In this document: piece after piece, positions 16,278 through 24,312 of the stretch
How the letters are laid out: each line of letters begins with the position of its first letter
Numbering within the stretch: position 1 is the stretch's first letter
NCBI GenBank assembly: GCA_001898835.1
Contig: MKVM01000003.1
Location: forward strand, 496,001-560,000
DNA length: 64,000 nt
Direction of reading: 5' to 3'
Source of the DNA: Micrococcales bacterium 72-143
GTDB taxonomy: Bacteria; Actinomycetota; Actinomycetes; Actinomycetales; Microbacteriaceae
The notes under the pieces: model-generated
The model's database searches: none
Told to the model about the DNA's origin: nothing
The model's input: the letters and a program-made list of their open reading frames with translations, nothing else
Program-made: the position numbers and the translations under genes

Positions 16278-16769
16278 ATGACCGACGCACCCTTCGACCT
16301 GGAGGCCGCCGACGCGCTCTGGCGCGAATACGCAGCCGCGCATCCCGAGCAGGCGACCGACACCGAGCCGCCCACGGTCGACCGGTTCGGCGACGGCGCG
16401 GCCCTCACCGACGAGCTGCTCGACCTGGTGGTGAACGGCCCGAAGCGGGCGACCGCGGGCCTCGTGCGGGAGTTCCAGCTCGACGGCATCCCGCTCCCCC
16501 GCATCGGCAGCCACTGGATCGCGTGCGATTCCGCGGGACGCCCGGCCGCAGTGCTGCGCAGCACCGAACTGCGCATCGGGCCCTTCACGAGCGTGGACGC
16601 CGCGTTCGCCTACGACGAGGGCGAGGGCGACCGCACGCTCGAGTCGTGGCGTGACGGCCACCGCCACTACTTCACCCGCTCCGGCCAGCGTCACGGTTTC
16701 ACGTGGACCGAGCAGGACGACATCGTCTTCGAGCGCTTCGAGGTGGTCTGGCGCGCAGCCGACCGGTAG
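16278..16769 (+). CDS. ASCH-domain protein
   Basis: A 163-residue protein of the ASCH/DUF984 group (PUA-like RNA-binding fold). Conserved features are KRATAGL (about 56-62), the GSHWIACDSAGRPAAVLRSTELRI strand region (about 77-100), and the closing GEGDRTLESWRDGHRHYFTR (about 116-135), the usual family signature. Some members hydrolyse N4-acetylcytidine or bind RNA. The precise role is unknown. The ATG at 16278 lies seven bases after TACGCT (16265-16270), so the transcript is probably leaderless. Confidence 0.88.
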   Translation: MTDAPFDLEAADALWREYAAAHPEQATDTEPPTVDRFGDGAALTDELLDLVVNGPKRATAGLVREFQLDGIPLPRIGSHWIACDSAGRPAAVLRSTELRIGPFTSVDAAFAYDEGEGDRTLESWRDGHRHYFTRSGQRHGFTWTEQDDIVFERFEVVWRAADR

Positions 16770-16862
16770 GCCGCGCGGGCATCACGGCGTTCCGCTGCGC
16801 AGAATCGTGCGCTGACGCAACGATCGAGCGTCGCTTGCAGCCCTCCGCACAACGATCCTGCC

Positions 16863-16886
16863 TAGGCTCGAAGACGGAAAGGAGGC
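16863..16886 (+). promoter_or_regulatory. promoter element and strong ribosome site of the DUF6421-type gene
   Basis: TAGGCT (16863-16868) is a likely -10 box, and GGAAAGGAGG (about 16876-16885) a near-perfect Shine-Dalgarno. The octamer CAACGATC occurs twice upstream (16818-16825 and 16850-16857) and could be an activator or repressor site. The -35 is not clear. Confidence 0.45.
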
Positions 16887-16889
16887 GCC

Positions 16890-18344
16890 ATGACCACGAC
16901 CGCCCACACCCCGTCCATCATCGGAGAACCGGAGGTCGTCGAGGACGCCTCCACCGCGGAGCGGAGCGCGGCCTGGGCCCTCCTCAAGGAGGCAGCCACG
17001 GCCATCCAGGCGCTGCAGGAGAAGGACGGCTCGATCCCCGACCCCGCCCACCACTCCGAGGCGAGCCGCCACGTCGCGGCCATCGTGGCCGGCATCCGCG
17101 CACTGGCGCCCGCCTTCCCGCACGATGCCGCCTACCTCGACGCGCTGCCCGGCGACTTCGCGAAGTGGGAGGCCGACGGCTTCGGCGCGCCCGACTTCCT
17201 CGACTCGCTCGTCGCCTTCGACCCCGCGAGCCACCGTGTCGATGGGCTGCGCCACCTCGTCGTGTTCCCGATGTACACGCAGAACGGCTCCCCCGACCGC
17301 CACGTCGAGGCGCTCATCGTCGAGGTGATCTGGCCCGAGTTCATCGCGCGGCTCGAGGAGCGGTACACGAACAAGCTGTTCGTCTCCCTGCGGCTCGTCG
17401 ACTTCACGGCCGGCTACGACACCAACTCCGCCGTGCTGTTCCCGGAGACGGTCGCGATGCGCGAGATCCCGGCGTTCACCTGGGGCGCGATCTTCCAGGA
17501 CCGCGAGGCCGCCCGCTTCCGGCGGGTGGTGCGCGCCGCCGCCTCGATCACGAAGCTCGAGCTGCTTCCGTCCCAGGAGCTGCTGCTCGAGGACCAGCCG
17601 CTCGCGGAGGAGGTCTTCGTGATGTGGGACCTCATCCACGACCGCTCGCACATGCGCGGCGACCTGCCGTTCGACCCGTTCATGATCAAGCAGCGGATGC
17701 CGTACTTCCTCTACTCGCTGGAGGAGCTGCGCTGCGACCTCACCGCCTTCCGCGAGTGCGTGCGGCTCGCCCGCGACGAGGACGCCGACGAGCACACCCG
17801 CGACCGCGCCGTGCACGTGCAGCACGCGATCCTGTTCGACCGGCTGTTCCGCTTCCCGCTCACCGGCTCGCGCATCCGCAACTACGACGGGCTCGGCGGG
17901 CAGCTGCTGTTCGCGTGGCTGCACCAGCGCGACGTGCTGCACTGGACCGACACGCAGCTCGCCTTCGACTGGGACCTCGTGCCGGATGCCGTGATCGCCC
18001 TCTCGGACGCGATCGACGAGCTGTACTGGCGCTCGATCGACCGGCCGAAGACGGCGCACTGGCTCGCCGCGTACGAGCTCGTGCGCGGCACGCTCGCGCC
18101 GAACCCGGCATCCGCGTGGGCGCGCGGGCTGCCCGACGAGGTGCTCGCGGGCGCCCCGAAGGGCTACACGGACGCCGTGCTCGACGACGAGTTCCCGCTG
18201 TCGATGTTCTACGAGGCGCTCGGCAAGAAGATGACCGACGTCATCGAGTCGACGCGGGGCATCACCGGGCGCAGCACCCCCACGAGCGCTACCGGATCCG
18301 GCGAGCGCGACCACCACGGCGACAGCGCTCGCCAGAGCGGGTAG
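16890..18344 (+). CDS. DUF6421-type protein of unknown function
   Basis: A 484-residue cytoplasmic protein that I associate with the actinobacterial DUF6421 family, from memory. It is rich in tryptophan and aspartate and has no signal peptide or membrane segment. A histidine/acid cluster MWDLIHDRSHMRGDLPFD (about 248-265) could bind a metal. FPMYTQNGS and KLFVSLRLVDF are other distinctive segments. A strong ribosome site (GGAAAGGAGG) precedes the ATG. The last 20 or so codons are encoded by the left arm and loop of a palindrome (18284-18349), so the C-terminal tail TSATGSGERDHHGDSARQSG looks like a repeat-derived extension. The SDR gene follows after 7 bp. Confidence 0.75.
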   Translation: MTTTAHTPSIIGEPEVVEDASTAERSAAWALLKEAATAIQALQEKDGSIPDPAHHSEASRHVAAIVAGIRALAPAFPHDAAYLDALPGDFAKWEADGFGAPDFLDSLVAFDPASHRVDGLRHLVVFPMYTQNGSPDRHVEALIVEVIWPEFIARLEERYTNKLFVSLRLVDFTAGYDTNSAVLFPETVAMREIPAFTWGAIFQDREAARFRRVVRAAASITKLELLPSQELLLEDQPLAEEVFVMWDLIHDRSHMRGDLPFDPFMIKQRMPYFLYSLEELRCDLTAFRECVRLARDEDADEHTRDRAVHVQHAILFDRLFRFPLTGSRIRNYDGLGGQLLFAWLHQRDVLHWTDTQLAFDWDLVPDAVIALSDAIDELYWRSIDRPKTAHWLAAYELVRGTLAPNPASAWARGLPDEVLAGAPKGYTDAVLDDEFPLSMFYEALGKKMTDVIESTRGITGRSTPTSATGSGERDHHGDSARQSG

Positions 18345-18349
18345 CGCTC
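18284..18349. repeat. 66-bp palindrome, GAGCGCTACC family, copy 1
   Basis: Arms 18284-18308 and 18325-18349 share perfectly complementary ends (GAGCGCTACC / GGTAGCGCTC and GGCGAGCGC / GCGCTCGCC) with a mismatched middle. It matches the element at 50531-50596. It overlaps the last codons of the upstream gene and ends just before the GTG of the SDR gene. Confidence 0.85.
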
Positions 18350-18351
18350 GC

Positions 18352-18945
18352 GTGAGGGTCGTCGTGACGGGAGCGACCGGCGGGGCCGGGCGCGCGGTGT
18401 GCGCGCGGCTCGGGGAGCGCGGCGACCACGTGATCGCGGTCGGCACGGATGCTGCACGCCTCGCCGAGGTCGACGCCGACGAGCGACTCCTGGCCGACCT
18501 CACCGCCCCGGATGCCGTGCGCACCCTGGCGGAGGAGGTGCGCCGCGTCGACGCCGTGCTCCACCTCGTCGGCGGGTGGAGGCCCGGCAACACGCCCGAG
18601 GCCGACGCGTGGCTGCGACCCCGCCTCGTCGACGCGCTCGCGAACGTGATCGCGGCGTTCGAGCCGCTGCTCGCGGCATCCGAGGGGCGCCTCGCGATCG
18701 TCAGCACGACCGCGGTGACCCCGGACGCCGAGCCCACGAGCTCGTACACGCGCGCGAAGGCCGACGCCGAGGAGCTCGTGGCGGAGCTGGGCGACCGCCT
18801 CGGGGGCGAGGGCGGCGCGGCGACCGTGTTCGTCATCCGTGCGCTCGGCGAGGAGGGCACCCCTGCGGCCGTCCTCGCCGAGCGCCTCGCCACCTGGCTG
18901 CACGCGGACGCGGAGGCCGTGAACGGCGCCCGCATCCTCCTCTAG
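18352..18945 (+). CDS. short-chain dehydrogenase/reductase
   Basis: A 197-residue SDR-fold oxidoreductase. The dinucleotide motif is VTGATGGAGRAV (residues 5-16) and the active site is the serine of IVSTTAV (about 119-125) with SYTRAK (YxxxK, about 136-141). It is shorter than a classical SDR because the C-terminal substrate loop is reduced. It starts with GTG 7 bp after the DUF6421-type gene and is probably co-transcribed. I recall the same pairing in other actinobacteria, which suggests a shared unknown pathway. Confidence 0.85.
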   Translation: MRVVVTGATGGAGRAVCARLGERGDHVIAVGTDAARLAEVDADERLLADLTAPDAVRTLAEEVRRVDAVLHLVGGWRPGNTPEADAWLRPRLVDALANVIAAFEPLLAASEGRLAIVSTTAVTPDAEPTSSYTRAKADAEELVAELGDRLGGEGGAATVFVIRALGEEGTPAAVLAERLATWLHADAEAVNGARILL

Positions 18946-18952
18946 CCACCTT

Positions 18953-19003
18953 CGCTGAGTGGTCGGCCCTGCGGTTTTGAGGCCGAGAACCGACCACTCA
19001 GCG
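18953..19003. repeat. 51-bp palindrome, GAGTGGTCG family (member 3)
   Basis: CGCTGAGTGGTCGG (18953-18966) and its exact complement at 18990-19003 form perfect 14-bp arms. It begins 7 bp after the SDR stop codon. Confidence 0.85.
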
Positions 19004-19016
19004 GACGTCGGCCCGG

Positions 19017-19028
19017 CATACTGACCCC
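19017..19028 (+). promoter_or_regulatory. -10 box, leaderless start of the FAD oxidoreductase gene
   Basis: CATACT (19017-19022), six bases, ATG at 19029. It lies only 13 bp beyond the palindrome. Confidence 0.5.
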
Positions 19029-20576
19029 ATGACCGAGACACGCGACGTCGTCATCGTCGGCGGCGGCCACAACGCGCTCGTCGCGGCCGCCTACCTCGCC
19101 GGCGCGGGCCGCACGGTCACGCTGCTGGAGCGGCAGCGCCACCTCGGCGGCGCGGCGATCTCGGCCGAGGTGTTCCCGGGTGTGGAGGCGCGGCTCTCGC
19201 GCTACTCCTACCTCGTGAGCCTGCTACCGGAGCGCATCCGCCGCGACCTCCGGCTCGACGTCGAGCTCGCCCGCCGCCGCTACTCCTCGTACACGCCGCT
19301 CCCGGGCACCGATCGCGGCCTGCTCGTCGACACCGCCGACGCGACCGCCACCGCGGCGAGCTTCGCGGGGGTCGGGGCGGCATCCGACGTCGCCGCGTGG
19401 GGTGCGTTCGGCGACGACACGGCACGCCTCGCGGCGGCGATCTGGCCGACGGTCACCGACCCGTTGCTCACGCGAGCCGAGGTGCGCCGCGCGGTGGGCG
19501 ACGACCGGGTGTGGGCCGAGCTCGTCGAGGCGCCCATCGGCCAGACGGTCGAGCGGCGCTTCGCGGACGACCTCGTGCGGGGCGTCGTGCTGACCGACGC
19601 GCTCATCGGCACCTTCGCCCCGGCCGTCGACCCGAGCCTCGCCGCCAACCGCTGCTTCCTGTACCACGTGATCGGCGGCGGCACGGGCCACTGGGACGTG
19701 CCGGTGGGCGGCATGGGCGCGGTGACCGGCGCGCTCACGCGTGCCGCGCGCGAGGCGGGCGCCGAGCTGCTGACGGATGCGGAGGTCACCTCCGTGAGCC
19801 CCGACGGCGAGGTCGTCTACCGCACGGGCGACGCCGAGCACCGGATCGCCGGCCGCGTCGTGCTGTCGGGCGTCGCCCCGTACGTGCTCGCCCGGCTGCT
19901 CGGCGAGGACGCGGAACGGCCCGAGGGCGCGCAGGTGAAGGTCAACCTGCTGCTGAGGCGGCTGCCCCGGCTGCGCGACGCATCCGCCGACCCGTCGGCC
20001 GCGTTCGCCGGCACCTTCCACGTGCACGAGGGCTTCTCCGCCCTCGACACCGCCCACGCCGAGGCGACGGCGGGCCGCATCCCGTCGCCCGTGCCGCTCG
20101 AGAGCTACTGCCACTCGCTCACCGACCCCGGCATCCTGTCGCCCGAGCTGCGGGCGGCGGGCGCGCAGACGCTCACGGTGTTCGCGTTGCAGACCCCCGA
20201 CCGCCTGCTGGAGGGTCGCGACCCGGATGCGATGCGCACCGAGCTGCAGGATGCCGTGCTGCGCTCGCTCGACTCGGTGCTGGCCGAGCCGATCGAGGAC
20301 GTGCTGCTGAGCGACGCCGAGGGGCGACCCTGCATCGAGACCGCGACGACGCGCGACCTCGAGCGGGGCCTCGCCATGCCGGGGGGCAACATCTTCCACG
20401 GCCCGCTCGCCTGGCCGTGGGCCGAGGGCGAGGAGGCGCTCGCCACCCCCGCCGAGCGCTGGGGCGTCGCGACGGTGCACGAGCGGATCCTGCTGTGCGG
20501 CTCCGGCTCGCGCCGGGGCGGTGCCGTCTCGGGCCTCGGCGGCTTCCACGCGGCGATGGCCGTCCTCGGCGCCTAG
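19029..20576 (+). CDS. FAD-dependent oxidoreductase, phytoene-desaturase-like
   Basis: A 515-residue flavoprotein of the amine oxidase/carotenoid desaturase superfamily. The FAD-binding VIVGGGHNALVAAAYLA (residues 9-25) and the following ERQRHLGGAA (36-45) are typical. HWDVPVGGMGAVTGAL (about 220-235) and the C-terminal LCGSGSRRGGAVSGLGG close the FAD site. No crtB, crtE or crtI partner genes are nearby, so carotenoid synthesis is not implied. It resembles the RETSAT/pyridine nucleotide-disulfide oxidoreductase domain 2 group found across actinobacteria. Substrate unknown. Confidence 0.88.
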   Translation: MTETRDVVIVGGGHNALVAAAYLAGAGRTVTLLERQRHLGGAAISAEVFPGVEARLSRYSYLVSLLPERIRRDLRLDVELARRRYSSYTPLPGTDRGLLVDTADATATAASFAGVGAASDVAAWGAFGDDTARLAAAIWPTVTDPLLTRAEVRRAVGDDRVWAELVEAPIGQTVERRFADDLVRGVVLTDALIGTFAPAVDPSLAANRCFLYHVIGGGTGHWDVPVGGMGAVTGALTRAAREAGAELLTDAEVTSVSPDGEVVYRTGDAEHRIAGRVVLSGVAPYVLARLLGEDAERPEGAQVKVNLLLRRLPRLRDASADPSAAFAGTFHVHEGFSALDTAHAEATAGRIPSPVPLESYCHSLTDPGILSPELRAAGAQTLTVFALQTPDRLLEGRDPDAMRTELQDAVLRSLDSVLAEPIEDVLLSDAEGRPCIETATTRDLERGLAMPGGNIFHGPLAWPWAEGEEALATPAERWGVATVHERILLCGSGSRRGGAVSGLGGFHAAMAVLGA

Positions 20577-20590
20577 CCGGGCCTTCCCCA

Positions 20591-20651
20591 GCTGAGGGGT
20601 CGGTTCTCGGCCTCAAACCCGCCGAATGGGGCCAGAAACCGACCACTCAGC
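20591..20651. repeat. 61-bp palindrome, GAGTGGTCG family (member 4)
   Basis: Arms 20591-20612 and 20630-20651 are complementary at 19 of 22 positions. It lies between convergent genes, 14 bp after the oxidoreductase stop, and could terminate both transcripts. Confidence 0.85.
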
Positions 20652-20666
20652 GGGGGATGGGGATGC

Positions 20667-21092
20667 TCAGTCGAGCAGCTGCTCGAGCTCGGCGGCGAGA
20701 CCGGCCCGACGCCCCTCGGGCACGCGCGCGATGAGGGGGGCGAGCTCGGCGCTCAGCTGGCCGTAGATGCGGACGGCGAGCGCGCGGCCCTCGGGCGTGA
20801 TGTCGACGCGCACCGAGCGGCGGTCGTCGGGGTCCGGATGCCGCGCGAGCAGGCCGCGCTGCTCGGCGCGGTCGACGAGCCCCGACATGGTCGACCGGTC
20901 GACGCCGACGCGCTCGGCGAGCTCCGCCATCCGTCGCCGGTGGTCGCGCAGGATGCCGAGCACCCGCACGAGGGTGAGCGAGACGTCGTGCTCGGCGGCG
21001 ATGCGCGTGAGCGCACCCGTCACGACGAACGCGGTGTGCGCGAGGGTGTCGACGAGGTCCGGCTCGGATGCGGGCTCCGGTTCGCGGGTCAT
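20667..21092 (-). CDS. MarR-family transcriptional regulator
   Basis: A 141-residue MarR-type winged-helix regulator. The recognition helix region RMAELAERVGVDRSTMSGLV (about 54-73) is followed by the wing RHPDPDDRRSVRVDITPEG (about 84-102). It is divergent from a quinone-reductase-like gene, with a perfect palindrome plus a third half-site between them. It therefore probably represses that gene and itself, releasing on binding of a phenolic or oxidising ligand. The start at 21092 lies six bases after a TAGGAT box on its own strand, so the transcript is probably leaderless. Confidence 0.92.
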   Translation of the reverse strand: MTREPEPASEPDLVDTLAHTAFVVTGALTRIAAEHDVSLTLVRVLGILRDHRRRMAELAERVGVDRSTMSGLVDRAEQRGLLARHPDPDDRRSVRVDITPEGRALAVRIYGQLSAELAPLIARVPEGRRAGLAAELEQLLD

Positions 21093-21104
21093 GACGACAT
21101 CCTA
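21093..21104 (-). promoter_or_regulatory. -10 box, leaderless start of the marR-like gene
   Basis: Minus-strand TAGGAT (21099-21104) six bases before the ATG at 21092. Confidence 0.65.
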
Positions 21105-21105
21105 C

Positions 21106-21134
21106 TTGACATAGTTCGCATTCCCATCTAAAAC
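21106..21134 (+). promoter_or_regulatory. promoter of the quinone-reductase-like gene
   Basis: A consensus -35 TTGACA (21106-21111) and, after 17 bp, TAAAAC (21129-21134) as the -10. The -10 lies inside the MarR palindrome. A ribosome site AGGAGG follows at about 21156-21161, ahead of the ATG at 21167. Confidence 0.65.
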
Positions 21135-21153
21135 TAGATGGTAATCCCATCTA
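21124..21153. promoter_or_regulatory. MarR operator: palindrome plus extra half-site
   Basis: CCATCTA-AAAC-TAGATGG (21124-21141) is a perfect 7-bp-arm palindrome. A third copy of the half-site, CCATCTA, lies at 21147-21153. Position over the -10 region of the rightward promoter fits direct repression. Confidence 0.75.
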
Positions 21154-21166
21154 TTAGGAGGTCGCC

Positions 21167-22099
21167 ATGCACGCCGCTGTCGTCACCGAGTTCGACACCC
21201 CGCCCCACTACCTCGAACACCCCGACCCCGAGGCGACCCGCCCCGGAGAGCTCGTCGTCGAGGTGGTCGCCGCCGCCCTGCACCCGCGCGTGCGCTCGCA
21301 GGCCGACGGCTCGCACTACACGAGCACGGGCGCGCTGCCGCTCGTGCCGGGCATCGACGCGGTCGTGCGCGACGCATCCGGGCGCCTGCGCTACGCGCTG
21401 CTCGACGACACCGACCTCGGCACGATGGCCGAGCGCACCGTCATCGAGGAGGACCGCAGCGTGCCGCTGCCCGCCCACGTCGACCCGGTCGCGGTCGCTG
21501 CCGGCATGAACCCCGTGATGTCGTCGTGGGTCGCCCTCCGTCGCCGCATCGAGCTGCCGCGCCACGCACGCGTCGCCGTGCTCGGCGCCACCGGCAACGC
21601 CGGACGGATGGCGATCCAGGTCGCCAAGCGCTTCGGCGCCTCCGAGGTCATCGCCGTGGGTCGCACCCCCGAGCGCCTCGCGCCGCTCACGGCACTCGGT
21701 GCCGACCGGGTCTGCAGCTTCGCAGAGGTGTCGGCCGCGGCGGACGTCGACGTGGTGCTCGACTACGTGTGGGGCAAGGCCACCGCGGATGCGATGCTCG
21801 CGATGATCCCCGCCCGTGCCGACCGGAGCGCCCCGCTCACCTGGGTGCAGATCGGCTCGGTCGGCGGACTCGAGGCGCCCCTGCCGTCCGCCGCGTTCCG
21901 CGCCGCCCGGCTCCAGCTGGTCGGCAGCGGGATCGGCTCGGTGCCCGGCCACGACTTCGCGAAGGAGCTTCCGGCGATCGCGAAGGCCGTCTCGGCGGGC
22001 GACTTCGACATCCGCGCCCGCGCCGTGCCCCTCGCCGACGTCGAGAACGCCTGGGAGAGCTCCCGCGATTCGGACGAGCGGATCGTCTTCGTGCCCTGA
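21167..22099 (+). CDS. MDR-superfamily quinone oxidoreductase-like protein
   Basis: A 310-residue member of the medium-chain dehydrogenase/reductase superfamily without zinc-binding cysteines. The N-terminal GroES-like domain ends at about residue 110. The Rossmann motif VAVLGATGNAGRMAIQVAK (about 133-151) binds NADPH. It is divergent from a MarR regulator and carries a consensus sigma-70-like promoter with an operator over the -10, plus a strong ribosome site. It is most likely an inducible NADPH-dependent quinone or enal reductase for detoxification. Confidence 0.88.
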   Translation: MHAAVVTEFDTPPHYLEHPDPEATRPGELVVEVVAAALHPRVRSQADGSHYTSTGALPLVPGIDAVVRDASGRLRYALLDDTDLGTMAERTVIEEDRSVPLPAHVDPVAVAAGMNPVMSSWVALRRRIELPRHARVAVLGATGNAGRMAIQVAKRFGASEVIAVGRTPERLAPLTALGADRVCSFAEVSAAADVDVVLDYVWGKATADAMLAMIPARADRSAPLTWVQIGSVGGLEAPLPSAAFRAARLQLVGSGIGSVPGHDFAKELPAIAKAVSAGDFDIRARAVPLADVENAWESSRDSDERIVFVP

Positions 22100-22104
22100 T
22101 CGGC

Positions 22105-22527
22105 TCAGGGCGCGGAGTCGCGCTCCCCGCCCCGCTCCCGGTCGCGCGCGAGCTGACCCGCGACCACCTGCGCACCGCTCGTCAGCAGCGCGCGCCGCCA
22201 CGGCAGCACCCCCTCGATCTCGATCTGGATCGACATCGAGAGCACCGTGCGGATGAGCACGATGACTCCGAGGATCACGGCGTCCTCGAGCGACGGCTTC
22301 GAGGTGATGGTGCGGATGAGATCCGCCGCGACCAGCACCTCGAGCCCGAGCAGGATGGCCCCGCCGAGCGTCGTGCGCAGCACCTGGAAGGCGGCCGCGC
22401 CGCCCGCACCACGCCCGAGCGCACGGAGGCCGAGCACCACCGCGATCACGAAGCCCGCGATCATCGCGGCGGCGCCGACGACCTCGAAACCGACGGCGAC
22501 GACGGTGAAGACGCCCTCGAAGCTCAT
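22105..22527 (-). CDS. DUF1622 family membrane protein
   Basis: A 140-residue protein with three hydrophobic helices (about 8-32, 45-70, 83-102) and a charged C-terminal tail. It fits the DUF1622 family, including the conserved R-x-x-LG after helix 1 and the SLEDAVILGVIVLIRTVLS segment. Function unknown. The ATG at 22527 follows TAGCAT on the minus strand by six bases. It is convergent with the upstream dehydrogenase gene, whose stop lies only 5 bp away. Confidence 0.85.
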   Translation of the reverse strand: MSFEGVFTVVAVGFEVVGAAAMIAGFVIAVVLGLRALGRGAGGAAAFQVLRTTLGGAILLGLEVLVAADLIRTITSKPSLEDAVILGVIVLIRTVLSMSIQIEIEGVLPWRRALLTSGAQVVAGQLARDRERGGERDSAP

Positions 22528-22539
22528 GCGGTCATGCTA
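22528..22539 (-). promoter_or_regulatory. -10 box, leaderless start of the DUF1622 gene
   Basis: Minus-strand TAGCAT (22534-22539), six bases, ATG at 22527. Confidence 0.6.
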
Positions 22540-22555
22540 GGCCCGCGCGCCGCCC

Positions 22556-22614
22556 CTGAGTGGTCGGTTCCTGGCCCCGAACCGCACGAATGGGGCCGAG
22601 AACCGACCACTCGG
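22556..22614. repeat. 59-bp palindrome, GAGTGGTCG family (member 5)
   Basis: Arms 22556-22577 and 22593-22614 are complementary at 19 of 22 positions. It lies between two minus-strand genes, upstream of the DUF1622 promoter and downstream of the thioesterase gene. Confidence 0.85.
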
Positions 22615-22624
22615 CGATCGGAGC

Positions 22625-23182
22625 TCAGTCCCAGGTGCTGGGCGCCGGGGTGCGCGTGCCCGGGAGGCGGATGCGGGAAGCCCAGTCGTGCATCCACTCC
22701 GGCAGGGGGTGGGTCGTGGGGTCCATGCCGCTGACGCGCGCCAGCTCGTCCATCGGCACCGTGCCGCCCCGGTCGTAGAGGAAACGCCCCTGCACGTAGG
22801 CGCGCGCGTACACCTCCCCGTCGACGACGAACCTCTGTTCGAGGTAGGCGGCGCGGTCGTCGAGGCCGAGGAAGCGCGACTCGATCACGTACCGCTGCCC
22901 GAGCTCGAGCGACCTGCGGTACGCGATCATCTGCGCACCGACCACCGGGTACATGCCGGCGTCGCGCATCCGCCTCCACAGGCCGGTGCGCACGACGAGC
23001 TCCTGTCGCGCGTGGTCGAGGTTCGAGAGGTAGGCGCCGTTGTTCATGTGGCGCAGCTCGTCGAGGTCGCCGATCCAGACACGCCGTGGCGACCGGCAGA
23101 CGTCGTAGATGTCGAGGGGCGGCAGCTTCGGCGCACGCGTCGAGAGCCAGGCGAGACGGGAGAAGCGGCGGATGAATCCCAC
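22625..23182 (-). CDS. acyl-CoA thioesterase-like protein (hot-dog fold)
   Basis: A 185-residue hot-dog-fold protein of the 4HBT/THEM6-like group. RVWIGDLDELRHMNNGAYLS (about 34-53) is the family signature, with the catalytic acid in DLDELRHMNN. It probably hydrolyses an acyl-CoA thioester. The GTG at 23182 lies six bases after TAGCGT on the minus strand. It stands alone, between a palindrome and a repeat-rich spacer. Confidence 0.85.
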   Translation of the reverse strand: MGFIRRFSRLAWLSTRAPKLPPLDIYDVCRSPRRVWIGDLDELRHMNNGAYLSNLDHARQELVVRTGLWRRMRDAGMYPVVGAQMIAYRRSLELGQRYVIESRFLGLDDRAAYLEQRFVVDGEVYARAYVQGRFLYDRGGTVPMDELARVSGMDPTTHPLPEWMHDWASRIRLPGTRTPAPSTWD

Positions 23183-23194
23183 CGGGGCACGCTA
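23183..23194 (-). promoter_or_regulatory. -10 box, leaderless start of the thioesterase gene
   Basis: Minus-strand TAGCGT (23189-23194), six bases, GTG at 23182. Confidence 0.6.
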
Positions 23195-23250
23195 GAGCAT
23201 TCGTGAGCGGATGCGGGAATGGGCTGTGGGAGGTGCACAAGGGGGGCGGG

Positions 23251-23331
23251 GGGTTTCGATACGCCGTCCTGCGGACGGCTACTCAACCAGCGGGGGGTGA
23301 CGTCCCGCGGACGGCTACCCGACCCGCGGGG
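23251..23331. repeat. GGTTTCGATACGCC dispersed repeat with a tandem partial copy
   Basis: The element 23251-23294 starts GGGTTTCGATACGCCG, has a perfect hairpin (GCCGTCC-TGC-GGACGGC, 23263-23279) and ends ACTCAACCAGCGGG. Its right half is repeated at 23307-23331 with a 36-bp offset (GCGGACGGCTAC then CGACCCGCGGGG). A related element occurs at 27703-27750. From memory, repeats of this type are widespread in Microbacteriaceae. Confidence 0.75.
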
Positions 23332-23353
23332 TCGCGCGTGCCGCGGACCGCGA

Positions 23354-24262
23354 TCAGCGGCTGCGGTGTGCGGGGATCGCCAGCCGCGGCCCGTGGCGCT
23401 CGTAGCCGATGCCGGCGGCCTCGATGAGCCGCACCACCCGCTGCCGGTGGCCGCGCCACGGCTCGAGCAGCTCCAGCATCCCGTCGTCGTCGACACGCCG
23501 CCCCGCGAGCGCCGTGCCGACGCGCTTGCACAGGTGCAGGTCGCCGACGCTCACCGCGTCGGGGTCGCCGTGGCTGCGCTGCACCGTCTCGGCGACCGTC
23601 CACGGGCCGATCCCGGCGACCGTGCGCATCCGGCGTCCCGCCTCCGCGGACGGCAGCGCGGCGCAGCGCTCGAGCGCATCGGCAACCGCGAACACCCGCA
23701 TGAGCGTGTCCGAGCGCTGCGGCCCCACGCCCGCCCGATGCCACTCCCACGAGGGGACGCGACGCCACGCCGCGACGGTCGGCACGACCCGCATGCCGAG
23801 GGGCGCGGGGCCCGGCGCCGGCTCGCCGTGCCGGGTGACGAGCTGCCGCCAGGCGGCCTTCGCCTCGACGCCCGTGACCTTCTGGCCGAGCACGGTGGGC
23901 ACGAGCGCGGGAAGGATGCGTCCCGTGCGCGCGAGCCGCAGCCCCGGTGTCTCGTGGTGCAGCCGCGCGACCACCGGATGCCGCCCCGGCTCGAACCCCG
24001 CGTCGTCGTCGCCAGCCCCCAGCAGCGCGGGCACCCCCGCCACCGCGTCCTCGGCGCCGGGGCCCCAGGCGCGGGCCTCCACCGCATCCGCACCCTCGCG
24101 CAGCAGCAGTGTCGCCGGCCCGGAGGCGAGGCGCAGTGTGAGCCACCAGCCGTCGGCGTCGCGCCGGATCGTGGGGTCGGTGCGCCCCTGTGCGAGCGAC
24201 CCGAGCACGAGCCGCAGCACGAGGCGGCGCGGCGGCGCGTAGCGGGTGGTGACCGGGTCCAT
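23354..24262 (-). CDS. DNA-3-methyladenine glycosylase II-like (AlkA family)
   Basis: A 302-residue HhH-GPD superfamily DNA glycosylase for removal of alkylated bases. LVPTVLGQKVTGVEAKAAWR (about 120-139) and the helix-hairpin-helix VAGIGPWTVAETV (about 215-227) are followed by the catalytic aspartate D241 in SVGDLHL. There is no iron-sulfur cluster motif. I chose the ATG at 24262 because it lies seven bases from the TAGCCT box; a GTG one codon upstream is also possible. It is a single gene. Confidence 0.92.
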   Translation of the reverse strand: MDPVTTRYAPPRRLVLRLVLGSLAQGRTDPTIRRDADGWWLTLRLASGPATLLLREGADAVEARAWGPGAEDAVAGVPALLGAGDDDAGFEPGRHPVVARLHHETPGLRLARTGRILPALVPTVLGQKVTGVEAKAAWRQLVTRHGEPAPGPAPLGMRVVPTVAAWRRVPSWEWHRAGVGPQRSDTLMRVFAVADALERCAALPSAEAGRRMRTVAGIGPWTVAETVQRSHGDPDAVSVGDLHLCKRVGTALAGRRVDDDGMLELLEPWRGHRQRVVRLIEAAGIGYERHGPRLAIPAHRSR

Positions 24263-24275
24263 CACGGTCAGGCTA
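24263..24275 (-). promoter_or_regulatory. -10 box, leaderless start of the glycosylase gene
   Basis: Minus-strand TAGCCT (24270-24275), seven bases before the ATG at 24262. Confidence 0.6.
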
Positions 24276-24312
24276 ACGCCGGTGGCCGACGCTTCGGCCC
24301 CGGAGACGACTT

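Noticed and set aside
19029..20576. Carotenoid biosynthesis locus
   Set aside because: The desaturase-like enzyme stands alone without crtE, crtB or cyclase genes.
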